Positions 16,750 through 24,750 of a stretch of 44,630 bases of DNA are shown here, one piece after another. This stretch comes from Bacillota bacterium (GTDB lineage Bacteria; Bacillota; Clostridia; Acetivibrionales; DSM-1351). The notes beneath the pieces were generated by a model. The model made no database searches. It was not told the DNA's origin and was given only the letters and a program-made list of their open reading frames with translations. The DNA lies in the NCBI GenBank assembly GCA_023392075.1, contig JAEVZU010000009.1, positions 1-44,630 on the forward strand. The letters run 5' to 3'. Positions within the stretch are counted from its first letter, which is position 1; each line of letters starts with the position of its first letter. A program made the translations under genes and the position numbers.

Positions 16750-17574
16750 ATGGCTTATTCAATAAAGCAGTTAGAGCAAATTGCAAAAAAAGTAAGGTTT
16801 AATATTGTCAGAATGATAGGGCCGGAAAAAGCCGGACACCTGGGTGGATCGTGCTCTATGGCTGATATTGCGGCAGTACTTTATTTTCATAAAATGAGGC
16901 ATGATCCCGCAAATCCCAAAATGCATGACAGGGACAGATTTCTATTGAGCAAAGGTCACTCGGCTTTAGTACAGTATTCTGTATTGGCTGAGGCGGGTTA
17001 TTTTCCAAAAGAAGAGTTACTTAAACTTAAAAAACTGGGTTCCATATTACAGGGGCATCCCGATATGAATAAGGTACCTGGTGTTGAAGCAAATACAGGT
17101 TCGCTGGGTCAGGGCCTTTCAATTGCGGCAGGTATGGCTGCAGCAGGTAAAATCGATAAATTGGATTATAAGGTATACTGTGTCGTTGGAGACGGAGAAC
17201 TGGCGGAAGGTCAGATTTGGGAAACCGCCCTGGCAGCTTCGGTTTACAAATTGGATAATCTGGTTGCAATTCTTGACAGAAACCAACTGCAGGCGACAGG
17301 AACTGTGGTTGACAGATTTAATACCAATCCTCTTAAAGAAAAATGGGAAGCCTTTGGATGGGAAGTTATTGAATGCGACGGACACAATATTGAGGATGTG
17401 ATATCTGCTCTTGATAAAGCGGATACTGTGAAGGGCAAGCCTGTATTATTGCTTGCCAACACTATAAAGGGTAAAGGAATTTCTTTTGCTGAGAATGTTG
17501 TCGGTTTCCATAACGGTGCAATGACTGAGGAGCAATTTCAACAGGCATTGAAAGAATTAGGAGAGGAAAGGTGA
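16750..17574 (+). CDS. Transketolase, N-terminal (ThDP-binding) subunit
   Basis: This is the first half of a split transketolase, binding the diphosphate of thiamine diphosphate. The 274-residue protein has the GHLGGS segment (His30), SKGHSALVQY (His70), GHPD with the substrate-binding His near 103, and the ThDP motif from GDGELAEGQ (147 onward) to DRNQ (Asn178). The C-terminal segment KGKGISFAENVVGFHNGAM is usual for the family. Split transketolases occur in many Clostridia, archaea and specialised sugar pathways such as D-apiose catabolism. The companion gene follows after seven bases. A housekeeping pentose-phosphate role is possible, but its place inside a catabolic group suggests a dedicated ketol transfer. 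Confidence 0.92.
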   Translation: MAYSIKQLEQIAKKVRFNIVRMIGPEKAGHLGGSCSMADIAAVLYFHKMRHDPANPKMHDRDRFLLSKGHSALVQYSVLAEAGYFPKEELLKLKKLGSILQGHPDMNKVPGVEANTGSLGQGLSIAAGMAAAGKIDKLDYKVYCVVGDGELAEGQIWETALAASVYKLDNLVAILDRNQLQATGTVVDRFNTNPLKEKWEAFGWEVIECDGHNIEDVISALDKADTVKGKPVLLLANTIKGKGISFAENVVGFHNGAMTEEQFQQALKELGEER

Positions 17575-17581
17575 AACGGAT

Positions 17582-18511
17582 ATGAATATGCAGGATCCCA
17601 GAAAGGCCTATGGAGAGACCCTTGTGGAATTAGGCTGTGAAAATGAAAGAATAGTTGTGCTTGAAGCAGATTTGGGGAAATCAACCATGAGCTGTATGTT
17701 CCAGGAGAATTTTCCAGAAAGATATTTTGAGATGGGCATCTCAGAGCAAAACATGACCTCTTTTGCCGCAGGATTGGCTGCAGCAGGTAAAATAGCTTTT
17801 ACAAATTCTTTTGCGGTATTTGCTGCCGGCCGCTCCTATGATCAGATCAGGCAGGGAATATGTACGGCAAATCTCAATGTTAAAATTAACGGTTCCAGTT
17901 CAGGCCTGTCTGATTTTGGTGACGGTGCGACCCATCAGGCTGTGGAGGACATAGCAATTATGAGAGCAATACCCAATATGACTGTTCTTGTACCTATGGA
18001 TAGTGTTGAAACGAAAAAGATTGTCAGAGCTGCGGTTAAACATAATGGCCCTGTATATATACGCATATGCAGAAATCCCATGGAGATATTATACCCCGTG
18101 GATAGGGAATTTGTTATAGGCCAGCCTTATGTGGTCCGTGAAGGAGAGGATATTGTTGTTTTTTCATGCGGGATTATGGTTTCAAAGGCTTTGGCTGCTG
18201 CCGGGCAGCTTAAAAAAGATGGCATATCTGTACGGGTTGTAAATGTCAGTTCACTGAAGCCGATTAATGAGGATGCAATCAAGGGGCTGGCCAAAGGTGC
18301 CAGGGGAATAGTTACGGCTGAAGAACATTCGGTTATAGGTGGTTTGACCAGTGCAATTACATATATACTAAGAGGAACAGGTATTCCTTTGGAACCTGTT
18401 GCAATCATGGATGCGTTTGGACAGTCAGGTCAAAATTATGATGAATTGCTAATGCATTACGGGCTGACTGAAAACAATATTATAGAAACTGTGAAGAAAA
18501 TGTTGAAATAA
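17582..18511 (+). CDS. Transketolase, C-terminal subunit
   Basis: This is the second half of the split transketolase, containing the pyrimidine-binding and C-terminal domains. The 309 residues begin with RKAYGETLVELG. The catalytic Glu that activates ThDP lies in FEMGISEQNMTSFAAGLAAAG. The substrate-site segment SSSGLSDFGDGATHQAVED follows, then the C-terminal domain from about 190 (VVFSCGIMVSKAL and VTAEEHSVIGGL). ATG 17582 follows AGGAAAGGTG, which overlaps the end of the N-subunit gene; ATG 17588 is an alternative. The pair should form a heterotetrameric enzyme. The acceptor and donor sugars are not determined by sequence. Confidence 0.93.
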   Translation: MNMQDPRKAYGETLVELGCENERIVVLEADLGKSTMSCMFQENFPERYFEMGISEQNMTSFAAGLAAAGKIAFTNSFAVFAAGRSYDQIRQGICTANLNVKINGSSSGLSDFGDGATHQAVEDIAIMRAIPNMTVLVPMDSVETKKIVRAAVKHNGPVYIRICRNPMEILYPVDREFVIGQPYVVREGEDIVVFSCGIMVSKALAAAGQLKKDGISVRVVNVSSLKPINEDAIKGLAKGARGIVTAEEHSVIGGLTSAITYILRGTGIPLEPVAIMDAFGQSGQNYDELLMHYGLTENNIIETVKKMLK

Positions 18512-18530
18512 CATGGCTTGGGAGGTCAGA

Positions 18531-19421
18531 ATGAACAGAAAAATTGGATTTATAGGTCTTGGCATTATGGGCAAACCTATGTCAAAAAACCTTTTGAAGG
18601 CAGGTTACTCAATGGTGGTATACGGACATAACATGGATGTGTTGAAAGAACTTGAGGCTGAGGGTGCCGTGATAGCGGCCTCTTCTAAAGAGGTTGCTGA
18701 GAAAAGTGATATAATAATTACCATGCTGCCTAATTCTCCGCATGTGAAAGAAGTATTACTTGGTGCGGATGGAGTTGTTGACGGAGCAAAACCGGGAACA
18801 ATCGTAATTGATATGAGTTCAATAGATCCCATGGTATCAAGGGATCTGTATGCCAGGCTGAAGGAAAAGGATATAGAAATGCTCGATGCACCTGTCAGCG
18901 GAGGAGAACCGAAGGCTGTAGACGGAACCCTGTCAATAATGGCAGGAGGCTCGGAAAAGGTATTTGAGCAGGTAAAGGACATACTGCTGAAAATGGGAAG
19001 TTCTGCCGTGTATATCGGTGATACCGGAAGCGGAAATGTAACAAAGCTGGCAAATCAGATAATAGTTGCCCTTAATATAGCAGCTGTGTCGGAAGCAATG
19101 GTATTGGCTGCCAAGGCACAGGTTAATCCGGAAAAGGTATTCGAAGCAATAAAGGGAGGTCTGGCCGGAAGTACCGTACTTAATGCAAAAGCTCCCATGA
19201 TAATGGATAGAAACTTTAAGCCCGGCTTTAGAATGGAACTTCATATAAAGGATCTTCTCAATGCCATGGATACCGCACATAATATTGATGTCCCTTTACC
19301 GCTTACAGGTCAGGTCCTGGAAATGATGCAGGCTCTTGAGGCAGATGGAAAAGGTAAAAATGATCACAGCGGGCTTGTGGAATACTTTGAAAAGCTTGCA
19401 AAGGTAGAGGTTAAGAGGTAG
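18531..19421 (+). CDS. garR: 2-hydroxy-3-oxopropionate (tartronate semialdehyde) reductase
   Basis: This is a cytoplasmic beta-hydroxyacid dehydrogenase that reduces tartronate semialdehyde to D-glycerate with NAD(P)H. From ATG 18531, preceded by GGGAGGT, the product has 296 residues, the same length as Escherichia coli GarR. Motifs match closely: the dinucleotide-binding GFIGLGIMGKPMSKN (6-20), substrate-binding DAPVSGGEPKAVDGT (119-133), the catalytic Lys in GNVTKLANQ (Lys172) and KPGFRMELHIKDLLNA. The resemblance to GarR itself is much stronger than to 3-hydroxyisobutyrate dehydrogenase, which makes the substrate call fairly firm. An upstream in-frame ATG at 18513 is unlikely. It indicates that the surrounding pathway passes through tartronate semialdehyde or a close analogue. 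Confidence 0.9.
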   Translation: MNRKIGFIGLGIMGKPMSKNLLKAGYSMVVYGHNMDVLKELEAEGAVIAASSKEVAEKSDIIITMLPNSPHVKEVLLGADGVVDGAKPGTIVIDMSSIDPMVSRDLYARLKEKDIEMLDAPVSGGEPKAVDGTLSIMAGGSEKVFEQVKDILLKMGSSAVYIGDTGSGNVTKLANQIIVALNIAAVSEAMVLAAKAQVNPEKVFEAIKGGLAGSTVLNAKAPMIMDRNFKPGFRMELHIKDLLNAMDTAHNIDVPLPLTGQVLEMMQALEADGKGKNDHSGLVEYFEKLAKVEVKR

Positions 19422-19425
19422 ATAT

Positions 19426-20229
19426 ATGAGATTTGGATGCTGTACCAACATGATAGCGACCAGAGCCGACCGTACAGGTATAGAGCATATTGAGCAGTTA
19501 TCAAAAGCAGGCTATGATTATTTAGAGCTCCCGCTTGCACAAATAATGGATTTATCGGAAAAAGAATTCAGCAATCTTAAAGGGCAGCTGAAAAAACTGA
19601 ACATACCGTGTGAAGCCTGCAATAATTTCTTTCCTGCAGATATCAGGCTGACGGGTTCCGCTGTAAATATGGAAATTGTATATAAATATGTTGAAGCTTC
19701 ACTATTAAGAGCCTCTGAGCTTGGCGCCGGGGTAATTGTTTTTGGAAGTTCGGGAGCAAAAAATATCCCTGAGGGTTTTCCGTTTGAAGAGGCATGGGAG
19801 CAGCTGGTATTTTTGATGAGGCTAATAAATTCGCAGGTGAAAAAGCATGGTATAACAATAGCGATTGAACCTTTGAACAAAAAGGAAAGCAATATCGTTA
19901 ATACATTGCAGGACGGGCTCAGACTTGCTCAAGAGGTCGACGGGGATAATATAAAACTGCTGGTTGATTATTATCATTTTTCAATGGAGAATGAGGAAAT
20001 CAGCAGTTTAAAAACTGCTGAGGGATATATTAAGCATGTTCATTTTGCGAGACCGGAAGGAAGATGCTTTCCGTATACAGCAGACGGAGAAAATTATTCG
20101 TTCTTTCTGAGAAAATTAAAAGAAATCGGGTATGGCGATAGAATCAGTATAGAAGCCTATTCACAGGATTTCAACAAGGATTTTTCAGAAGGGCTGGAGT
20201 GTTTGAAAACCTGTTCAAAGCTTTTGTGA
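19426..20229 (+). CDS. Sugar isomerase/epimerase, xylose-isomerase-like TIM barrel
   Basis: This 267-residue TIM-barrel protein (AP endonuclease 2 / xylose isomerase-like fold) belongs to a family including hydroxypyruvate isomerase, 2-oxo-tetronate isomerase, ketose 3-epimerases and inosose dehydratase. The four expected metal ligands are visible: Glu148 in IAIEPLN, Asp181 in LLVDYYHF, His206 in KHVHFA and Glu243 in ISIEAYS. It follows the GarR-type reductase after four bases, so the two are translationally close and probably act in sequence. Isomerisation of hydroxypyruvate (or an oxo-acid analogue) to tartronate semialdehyde is an attractive but unproven function. The stop codon lies in a three-fold 12-base tandem repeat and a terminator ends the operon. 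Confidence 0.82.
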   Translation: MRFGCCTNMIATRADRTGIEHIEQLSKAGYDYLELPLAQIMDLSEKEFSNLKGQLKKLNIPCEACNNFFPADIRLTGSAVNMEIVYKYVEASLLRASELGAGVIVFGSSGAKNIPEGFPFEEAWEQLVFLMRLINSQVKKHGITIAIEPLNKKESNIVNTLQDGLRLAQEVDGDNIKLLVDYYHFSMENEEISSLKTAEGYIKHVHFARPEGRCFPYTADGENYSFFLRKLKEIGYGDRISIEAYSQDFNKDFSEGLECLKTCSKLL

Positions 20230-20258
20230 GTATATTTGTGAGTATATTTGTGAGTATA
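20223..20258 (+). repeat. 12-base tandem repeat, three copies, across a stop codon
   Basis: TTTGTGAGTATA is repeated three times without change at 20223-20234, 20235-20246 and 20247-20258. The unit is four codons long and contains an in-frame TGA, so each copy carries the stop of the isomerase gene. Copy-number change would not alter the protein. Confidence 0.8.
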
Positions 20259-20280
20259 AAAATGTATAGATAATTACAAA

Positions 20281-20317
20281 ATCAGGGGAGTGCAATAATG
20301 CTTTGCATTCCCCTGAT
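20281..20317. terminator. Strong hairpin terminator between convergent genes
   Basis: ATCAGGGGAGTGCA pairs with TGCATTCCCCTGAT around a small loop (20281-20317), with one G-T pair. A T-rich stretch follows on the plus strand (ATTTTATTTTT, from 20331). It ends the catabolic operon and may also serve the convergent gene at 20330. Confidence 0.8.
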
Positions 20318-20329
20318 GGCGTTAGTGTA

Positions 20330-21646
20330 TCATTTTATTTTTCTGCATTCCAGATAAAAACGCTTTTCTTCAGCCTCACCCATGGAGAAGGTTTTTCTGG
20401 GGAGGGCTCCGTCCAGTATAACTGTTTTGAAAAGGTCGGTTTTGTTCATTGGCGGGAGGTAGATACCCATATTTCCTGACTGTGCTCCAAGCTTTGTTAC
20501 CACATCTTCCCCGTGGATATAATCAATTTTCACCTGTGGATGCTCCTTGATATAATCGTCCAGAAATAACTGCAAGGTTCCGACTTCCAGGTTGCTGACA
20601 GGGTTTTCTGCCGATATTGTACCTTTGCCGGCAGCTGTCACATAGCTGAAGGTATGGGTGGTGCTTCCGGTACCCCTTGAATCCCGGCAGGCCGTTTTGC
20701 ACGAGAACTCTTCAAACTTCTTCAACAGGTCATGGGCATCAACATTGAACAGAACTCTGTGAATGGGTTCAAATACCAGACCTTCATCATGTACATTGAC
20801 CAGTTCCACAAGGGCATATCTCGCAGGATGCTCTTCCTGCTGCTCTGGTGTCAGACATTTTTTTAGGTTTTCCCAATGCCCCTTTGCGGACGCCAGAGAA
20901 TGATTGCCGTCGCCAACGGCGAACAACAGAAGGTCTTTGTCTGCAGCAACTCCGTACTTGCTGCAGAATGCATCTTTTTGAGAAAGCCTGCAAAGAGCGT
21001 CTGCAATGGAATTCAGATCCTTTTCATCAGATACCTTATAGCCCTTTATGTGACCGCCGTTCATCATCAGCTCAAAATCATACAGCTTTTCCAATTGGGC
21101 CGACTTCCGGAATAAGGGTTCAATAACTGTTTTCTCCGGATCATCTATGAGCACCATTATATGAGGAAGCTCTATGGGTGCGTTCTGTCTTATTTTAATT
21201 CTGGGGGGCAGCCTGTCCAGCACGGTGCCTTCGGTAGCACGTATCAATGCATTTGACCCTTTGTTATAATCGTAGCATTCCAGATCAAGAGCTACTATCA
21301 GGCCCTTCCTGGATTGCGCATGGGAGGTTTTTCTGTCTGTCAGGATAAAGCATTTGTCAATTTCGGACAATATTCTGTCGTCAATGTATTGCTGCATGAC
21401 AGCATTAATATCTGAGATCCTGCTGTCACTGTCACCGCCTTCCAGATATACTTCGGGAAAAATTATATTTAAAGTTGAGGGATTGTCCTTGGTTAAAGCT
21501 TCGACCCTTTCCCAGTATTCAGGTTCTGAAGTATATTGGTCACAGGCTACGACAGCCCATTTATTCAAATCTTTATTTTTTGCAGGAAGCATTATAGCAG
21601 GTATATGTACACCTAATTTTGACAATGTATATATAAGTTCACTCAT
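20330..21646 (-). CDS. DUF1015 family protein
   Basis: This conserved DUF1015 protein has no proven function. Recognisable segments are VHIPAIMLPAKN near the start, VVACDQYTSEPEYW, the central SRKGLIVALDLE and FAVGDGNHSLASAKGHWENLK, which is the most conserved part of the family. Taking ATG with its first base at 21646 gives 438 residues beginning MSELIYTLSKLGVHIP, where homologues typically begin. The frame is open 35 codons further, to 21751, but that extension is basic, Cys-rich and not family-like. Neither start has a good ribosome binding site, so the N-terminus is uncertain. The gene is convergent with the catabolic operon and shows no functional link to it. DUF1015 genes are often near serine biosynthesis in clostridia, which is not seen here. 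Confidence 0.85.
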   Translation of the reverse strand: MSELIYTLSKLGVHIPAIMLPAKNKDLNKWAVVACDQYTSEPEYWERVEALTKDNPSTLNIIFPEVYLEGGDSDSRISDINAVMQQYIDDRILSEIDKCFILTDRKTSHAQSRKGLIVALDLECYDYNKGSNALIRATEGTVLDRLPPRIKIRQNAPIELPHIMVLIDDPEKTVIEPLFRKSAQLEKLYDFELMMNGGHIKGYKVSDEKDLNSIADALCRLSQKDAFCSKYGVAADKDLLLFAVGDGNHSLASAKGHWENLKKCLTPEQQEEHPARYALVELVNVHDEGLVFEPIHRVLFNVDAHDLLKKFEEFSCKTACRDSRGTGSTTHTFSYVTAAGKGTISAENPVSNLEVGTLQLFLDDYIKEHPQVKIDYIHGEDVVTKLGAQSGNMGIYLPPMNKTDLFKTVILDGALPRKTFSMGEAEEKRFYLECRKIK

Positions 21647-21882
21647 TTTTATGCACATGCCCAGCATTTCGCACAAAACACGAAGATAGAAATGGCATGG
21701 GCCCGGTGTCTCCTTTTTATTTTTTATAATTTTTTTCAACCTTGTCTCCATTCCACGGTTTTGCAGTGATACAAAGGGTTGAAACTGATAGCTGATTTCT
21801 TATAATTTTACATTAATCTCCGTTTTTAGTCAATTTTCATTGTTTAAAAAATAAAAAGTATAAATAATTTTTAATTGAATTT

Positions 21883-21910
21883 TTTACATTACAATTACAA
21901 ATAATATGAT
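21883..21910 (+). promoter_or_regulatory. Putative sigmaA promoter for the PRC-barrel gene
   Basis: TTTACA (21883-21888) and TATGAT (21905-21910) are separated by 16 bases in a very AT-rich divergent intergenic stretch, about 45 bases before ATG 21954. No operator is evident. Confidence 0.45.
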
Positions 21911-21953
21911 CGACAGTTTAGAAATTTTTTTCCGATTATAAAGGAGGGATGAG

Positions 21954-22487
21954 ATGCTGAAAAAATACAGCGAGGTTTTGGGACTGCCTGTCATATCGGC
22001 CAGAGACGGACTGAAAATCGGTACGCTTAAGGATATGGTGTTCAGCAAGGATAATAAAGGCATACTCGCCTTCCTGATGGAAAAAGGCAGTTACGCGGTT
22101 AAGGGCAATGTAATATTGCTGAAAAGTATCTTAAGTCTCGGGAACGATGCCATGATTGTGGATAATCCTGCCAGCCTGCTGGAATACCGGCGGTTTAAAA
22201 AGCTATACCAGCTTCAGGAAAGAAAAAATCTGAGGGGTCTGAAGATATTTACACATACGGGTGAAGACCTGGGAATAGTGCAGGATGTATTGTTTGACTA
22301 CAGAACCGGAAAAGTCGAAGGGGTTCAGGTATCGGACGGGCTGGTTCAGGATATTATAATGGGCAGAAACATACTTCCGTTTTTCGGAAAGATTGAAATA
22401 GGCAGCAGCAATATATTGGTAGAAAATGAGGCAGTTGAGGAAATGATGAATACGGGCGGCGGTTTAAGAAGCCGGCTGGAAATCTAA
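21954..22487 (+). CDS. PRC-barrel domain protein (two barrels)
   Basis: The 177-residue protein contains two PRC-barrel-like units. The first (about 6-85) starts EVLGLPVISARDGLKIGTLKD. The second (about 94-165) starts LRGLKIFTHTGEDLGIVQDV. PRC barrels are small beta domains found in the H subunit of photosynthetic reaction centres, the RNA-processing protein RimM and sporulation-type YlmC/YmxH proteins. In Firmicutes two-barrel proteins are common but uncharacterised. The protein is probably soluble, since no membrane segment or signal is visible. The start at ATG 21954 follows AAAGGAGGGATGAG. A tiny membrane protein gene follows after 21 bases, probably in the same transcript. Confidence 0.85.
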   Translation: MLKKYSEVLGLPVISARDGLKIGTLKDMVFSKDNKGILAFLMEKGSYAVKGNVILLKSILSLGNDAMIVDNPASLLEYRRFKKLYQLQERKNLRGLKIFTHTGEDLGIVQDVLFDYRTGKVEGVQVSDGLVQDIIMGRNILPFFGKIEIGSSNILVENEAVEEMMNTGGGLRSRLEI

Positions 22488-22508
22488 TTTTTACAAGGAG
22501 GAAATATT

Positions 22509-22688
22509 ATGATGAGAAATTTTACCAGAGGACTTGTAATAGGCGGGTTAATAGGAGCATCAATCAGCGTTCTGACAAATCCTGAAATAGTTGACCCGCA
22601 TATGAGAAGAAAGATGATTAAGTCGGGAAGAAAGATTTGGCGCAGATCAAATAATGTATTTGGTGACGTAATGCATATGTTCAGATAA
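22509..22688 (+). CDS. Small YtxH-like membrane-associated protein (59 aa)
   Basis: This short gene encodes 59 residues: a single hydrophobic Gly-rich segment near the N-terminus (GLVIGGLIGASISVL) followed by a basic tail rich in Arg and Lys. That pattern resembles the start of YtxH-type proteins, which have a short glycine-rich membrane segment near the N-terminus. It has a clear AAGGAGG ribosome binding site 7 bases upstream of ATG 22509. Between the PRC-barrel gene and a terminator, it looks like a real translated gene. The function is unknown. Confidence 0.7.
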   Translation: MMRNFTRGLVIGGLIGASISVLTNPEIVDPHMRRKMIKSGRKIWRRSNNVFGDVMHMFR

Positions 22689-22698
22689 TCAGAAGAAA

Positions 22699-22743
22699 AA
22701 ACCGCTAAAAGCCGAACAGTTAATGTTTGGCTTTTAGCGGTTT
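22699..22743 (+). terminator. Intrinsic terminator hairpin
   Basis: AAACCGCTAAAAGCC (from 22699) pairs perfectly with GGCTTTTAGCGGTTT (to 22743), with additional inner AACA/TGTT pairs around a small loop. Only three T residues follow, because the ribosome binding site of the next gene begins immediately. The A-run before the stem would give a T-run in the opposite direction. Confidence 0.75.
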
Positions 22744-22757
22744 AGGAGGGTTGCATA

Positions 22758-23807
22758 TTGAGAAATATAAAGAAAACAGTATTTTACATAATACTGGTAT
22801 TACTTGTTATAGGTTTGATATTGTTTACCTATTATTACAGTGATAAAATACTTAAAATTTTGTCTCCATTTTTTATGGCTGTATTTATAGCCTATGCAAT
22901 CTATCCTCTGGTTATCAGATTTGAGCGCAACGGAGTCAAAAGACACTATGCAATCATAATAATCTATGTTTTTGCAGCATTGTCACTTGCACTTTTTGTG
23001 ATATTTATTATGCCGCATGTTATCAGTAATGCAAAAGAGCTTTTCAATACCCTGCCGGATATTGCAGAAAGATACCGCGAATTGTTTAATTCATATATAT
23101 CCAGGATAAAAACCAGCAAATGGCCTGATGGAGTTAAAAATATCATTTTCGGTGAGTTGAATGTGGGTACCGGCTTTATTCAGAATTATGCCTCACGGGC
23201 AATGAAAAAGTCACTCGCCATACTGGCCTCGTCCATAGGCATATTCATGAATATAGTTTTATCCATGATAATAGCATATTATCTGCTTAAGGATATTGAA
23301 GATATCAAAAGATCGACTCTTATGCTGGCACCCAAGAAAATGCGCAATGATTTGATTAATTTGGGACGGGAACTGAATGCCATCATAACAAATTTTATCA
23401 GGGGACAGCTGATAACAGCGTTGATCGTAGGTTTGCTGGAAACCGCAGGATTGTATATCGTCCATGTCAAGTATCCCTTTATACTCGGTGTTATCGGGGG
23501 GATAGCAAATATAATCCCTTTTTTCGGGCCTGTTCTTGGAGCCATACCGGCCGTTGCCCTTGCGCTGCTGCAATCCCCCACAAAAGCACTGCTGGCGGCG
23601 GTGGTTTTTATAATAGTACAGCAAATAGATAACGCCTTTATTTCACCTAAGATAATTGAAGGAAAATTGGGACTGCACCCTGTCACGACAATAATAGCCG
23701 TATTGGTAGGAGGCGAGTTTTTTGGCATCCTGGGCATGCTTCTGGGTGTTCCGGTAACAGCAATGATCAAGGTAATACTTAAAAGAGTAATAGATATAAT
23801 TGTATGA
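22758..23807 (+). CDS. AI-2E family transporter (PerM/YtvI-like membrane protein)
   Basis: This polytopic membrane protein of the AI-2E transporter (UPF0118) family has members that have been linked to autoinducer-2 export, sporulation (YtvI) or sodium-proton exchange; the substrate here is unknown. The 349 residues contain two N-terminal helices (about 8-28 and 30-50), a third near 62-85, a soluble segment, and a C-terminal group of five helices. Family segments include PFFMAVFIAYAIYPLV, GGIANIIPFFGPVLGAIPA and LLGVPVTAMIKV. TTG 22758 is chosen because AGGAGGG lies 7 bases upstream; no ATG/GTG in frame is better placed. It directly follows a terminator hairpin, so expression could depend on read-through. 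Confidence 0.88.
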   Translation: MRNIKKTVFYIILVLLVIGLILFTYYYSDKILKILSPFFMAVFIAYAIYPLVIRFERNGVKRHYAIIIIYVFAALSLALFVIFIMPHVISNAKELFNTLPDIAERYRELFNSYISRIKTSKWPDGVKNIIFGELNVGTGFIQNYASRAMKKSLAILASSIGIFMNIVLSMIIAYYLLKDIEDIKRSTLMLAPKKMRNDLINLGRELNAIITNFIRGQLITALIVGLLETAGLYIVHVKYPFILGVIGGIANIIPFFGPVLGAIPAVALALLQSPTKALLAAVVFIIVQQIDNAFISPKIIEGKLGLHPVTTIIAVLVGGEFFGILGMLLGVPVTAMIKVILKRVIDIIV

Positions 23808-23943
23808 ACCAATGGAGATGTACAAAATATCCTTGCCATACTGAAGTCTTGCATATATTATATTGCTATAAGCACAAAGTCATATTTTGAGCTTTAAAAG
23901 TCAATACTTTAGACAGTGCTAAATTTATGTATTGGAGGCAGGT

Positions 23944-24282
23944 ATGAAACTTTCCAGAAAATTAAAGCTTAGGATAATCATCGGAATTGCTGTTGCCTTG
24001 ATTTTATATGGTGTGCTTGACAGGTTTTTTAATTTCAATATTGACCAAAAAGTTGTGGATAATGTGGGAATGGTATTAATGATAATAGCTTTTGGTCTGC
24101 TGTTCAGCCGCGGTGATCAGAAAGGGCAGAGTGAACAGGCAAATACTGAAGCAAAAGCGGTCTCCGGCCAAGGCGGGGATGAAAGTCAAATAGAACAGAC
24201 AGCTCTTGAAAATGATATGGTCAAGGACCAGGACAAAGGAGCTGTAAATAATGATGACAGCAGGAATGATCTGCGCTCTTGA
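23944..24282 (+). CDS. Small membrane protein of unknown function
   Basis: From ATG 23944, which follows TGGAGGCAGG, the product has 112 residues. A basic N-terminus (KLSRKLKLR) precedes a membrane helix at about 10-28. A short loop (FFNFNIDQKVVDN) leads to a second helix (VGMVLMIIAFGLLF), and then a hydrophilic, Gln/Asp/Glu-rich tail of about 55 residues that is probably disordered and cytoplasmic. I do not recognise the family. It stands alone between the AI-2E permease and the inverted repeat before the T-box. Confidence 0.65.
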   Translation: MKLSRKLKLRIIIGIAVALILYGVLDRFFNFNIDQKVVDNVGMVLMIIAFGLLFSRGDQKGQSEQANTEAKAVSGQGGDESQIEQTALENDMVKDQDKGAVNNDDSRNDLRS

Positions 24283-24319
24283 CAGAAGCAGGCAGATTTT
24301 ATATCATATTTAGGAATGT

Positions 24320-24374
24320 TACCCTTTATTGACAATGTACAATGTTATACATTGTACATTGTCAATAAAGGGTA
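24320..24374. mobile_element. Perfect 26-bp inverted repeat sharing ends with the 9804 element
   Basis: Bases 24320-24345 are the exact reverse complement of 24349-24374, with a 3-base TAT centre. The outer end TACCCTTTATTGACAATGTA matches the terminal repeat of the element at 9804-9989, differing at T versus C in the seventh position and a few inner bases. It is therefore either an internally deleted copy, leaving just the two ends, or the minimal form of the family. It lies just upstream of the T-box leader. Confidence 0.75.
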
Positions 24375-24388
24375 TGATAAATTAAAAG

Positions 24389-24715
24389 GCGATGAGCAAG
24401 AGGAGTAGGCAGCTGGATTTCCACAGAGAGGAACCGGACGGGTCATTTAAACCCCTGGTGAGAGGTTCCGGAAGATATTCTGCCGAAGGTAGCTTGGGAG
24501 CTCTGCACTGAAATAAGTGTCCTGCCGTATGGTTCTCCATATGACAGCTGATTTGCAAAGTAGGCTGCAGCGGATTTTCGGACGTTATCCGATTAAGAGA
24601 TTCACACCGGTTTTTTGAGGTATATTTTTTTATATTTTGCCTTGAAACACCTTGTGAAATTTTGGTGGTACCGCGAAACAACAGCTTCGTCCAAATAATG
24701 GACGGGGTTTTTTTG
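24389..24715 (+). ncRNA. T-box riboswitch (tRNA-Val sensing) with terminator
   Basis: This leader RNA senses uncharged tRNA and controls transcription termination. Recognisable parts in order: the stem I AGTA element (near 24405), AGAGAG, the apical CTGGTGAGAGG segment, and the T-box proper GGTGGTACCGCG (24664-24675). The terminator CGTCC-GGACG follows, with a long T-run to 24714. In the 3' strand of the likely specifier loop (CTGCC-GAAGGTAG) a GTA valine codon is placed at 24489-24491. The TGGT bulge would pair with an ACCA tRNA end, as expected for tRNA-Val. The identity is supported by valS downstream. The fold was made by eye; the T-box assignment is firm and the specifier is less so. Confidence 0.9.
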
Positions 24716-24750
24716 TACTTAAAAAGGAGATTATGCCAATAGTCGCAGCG

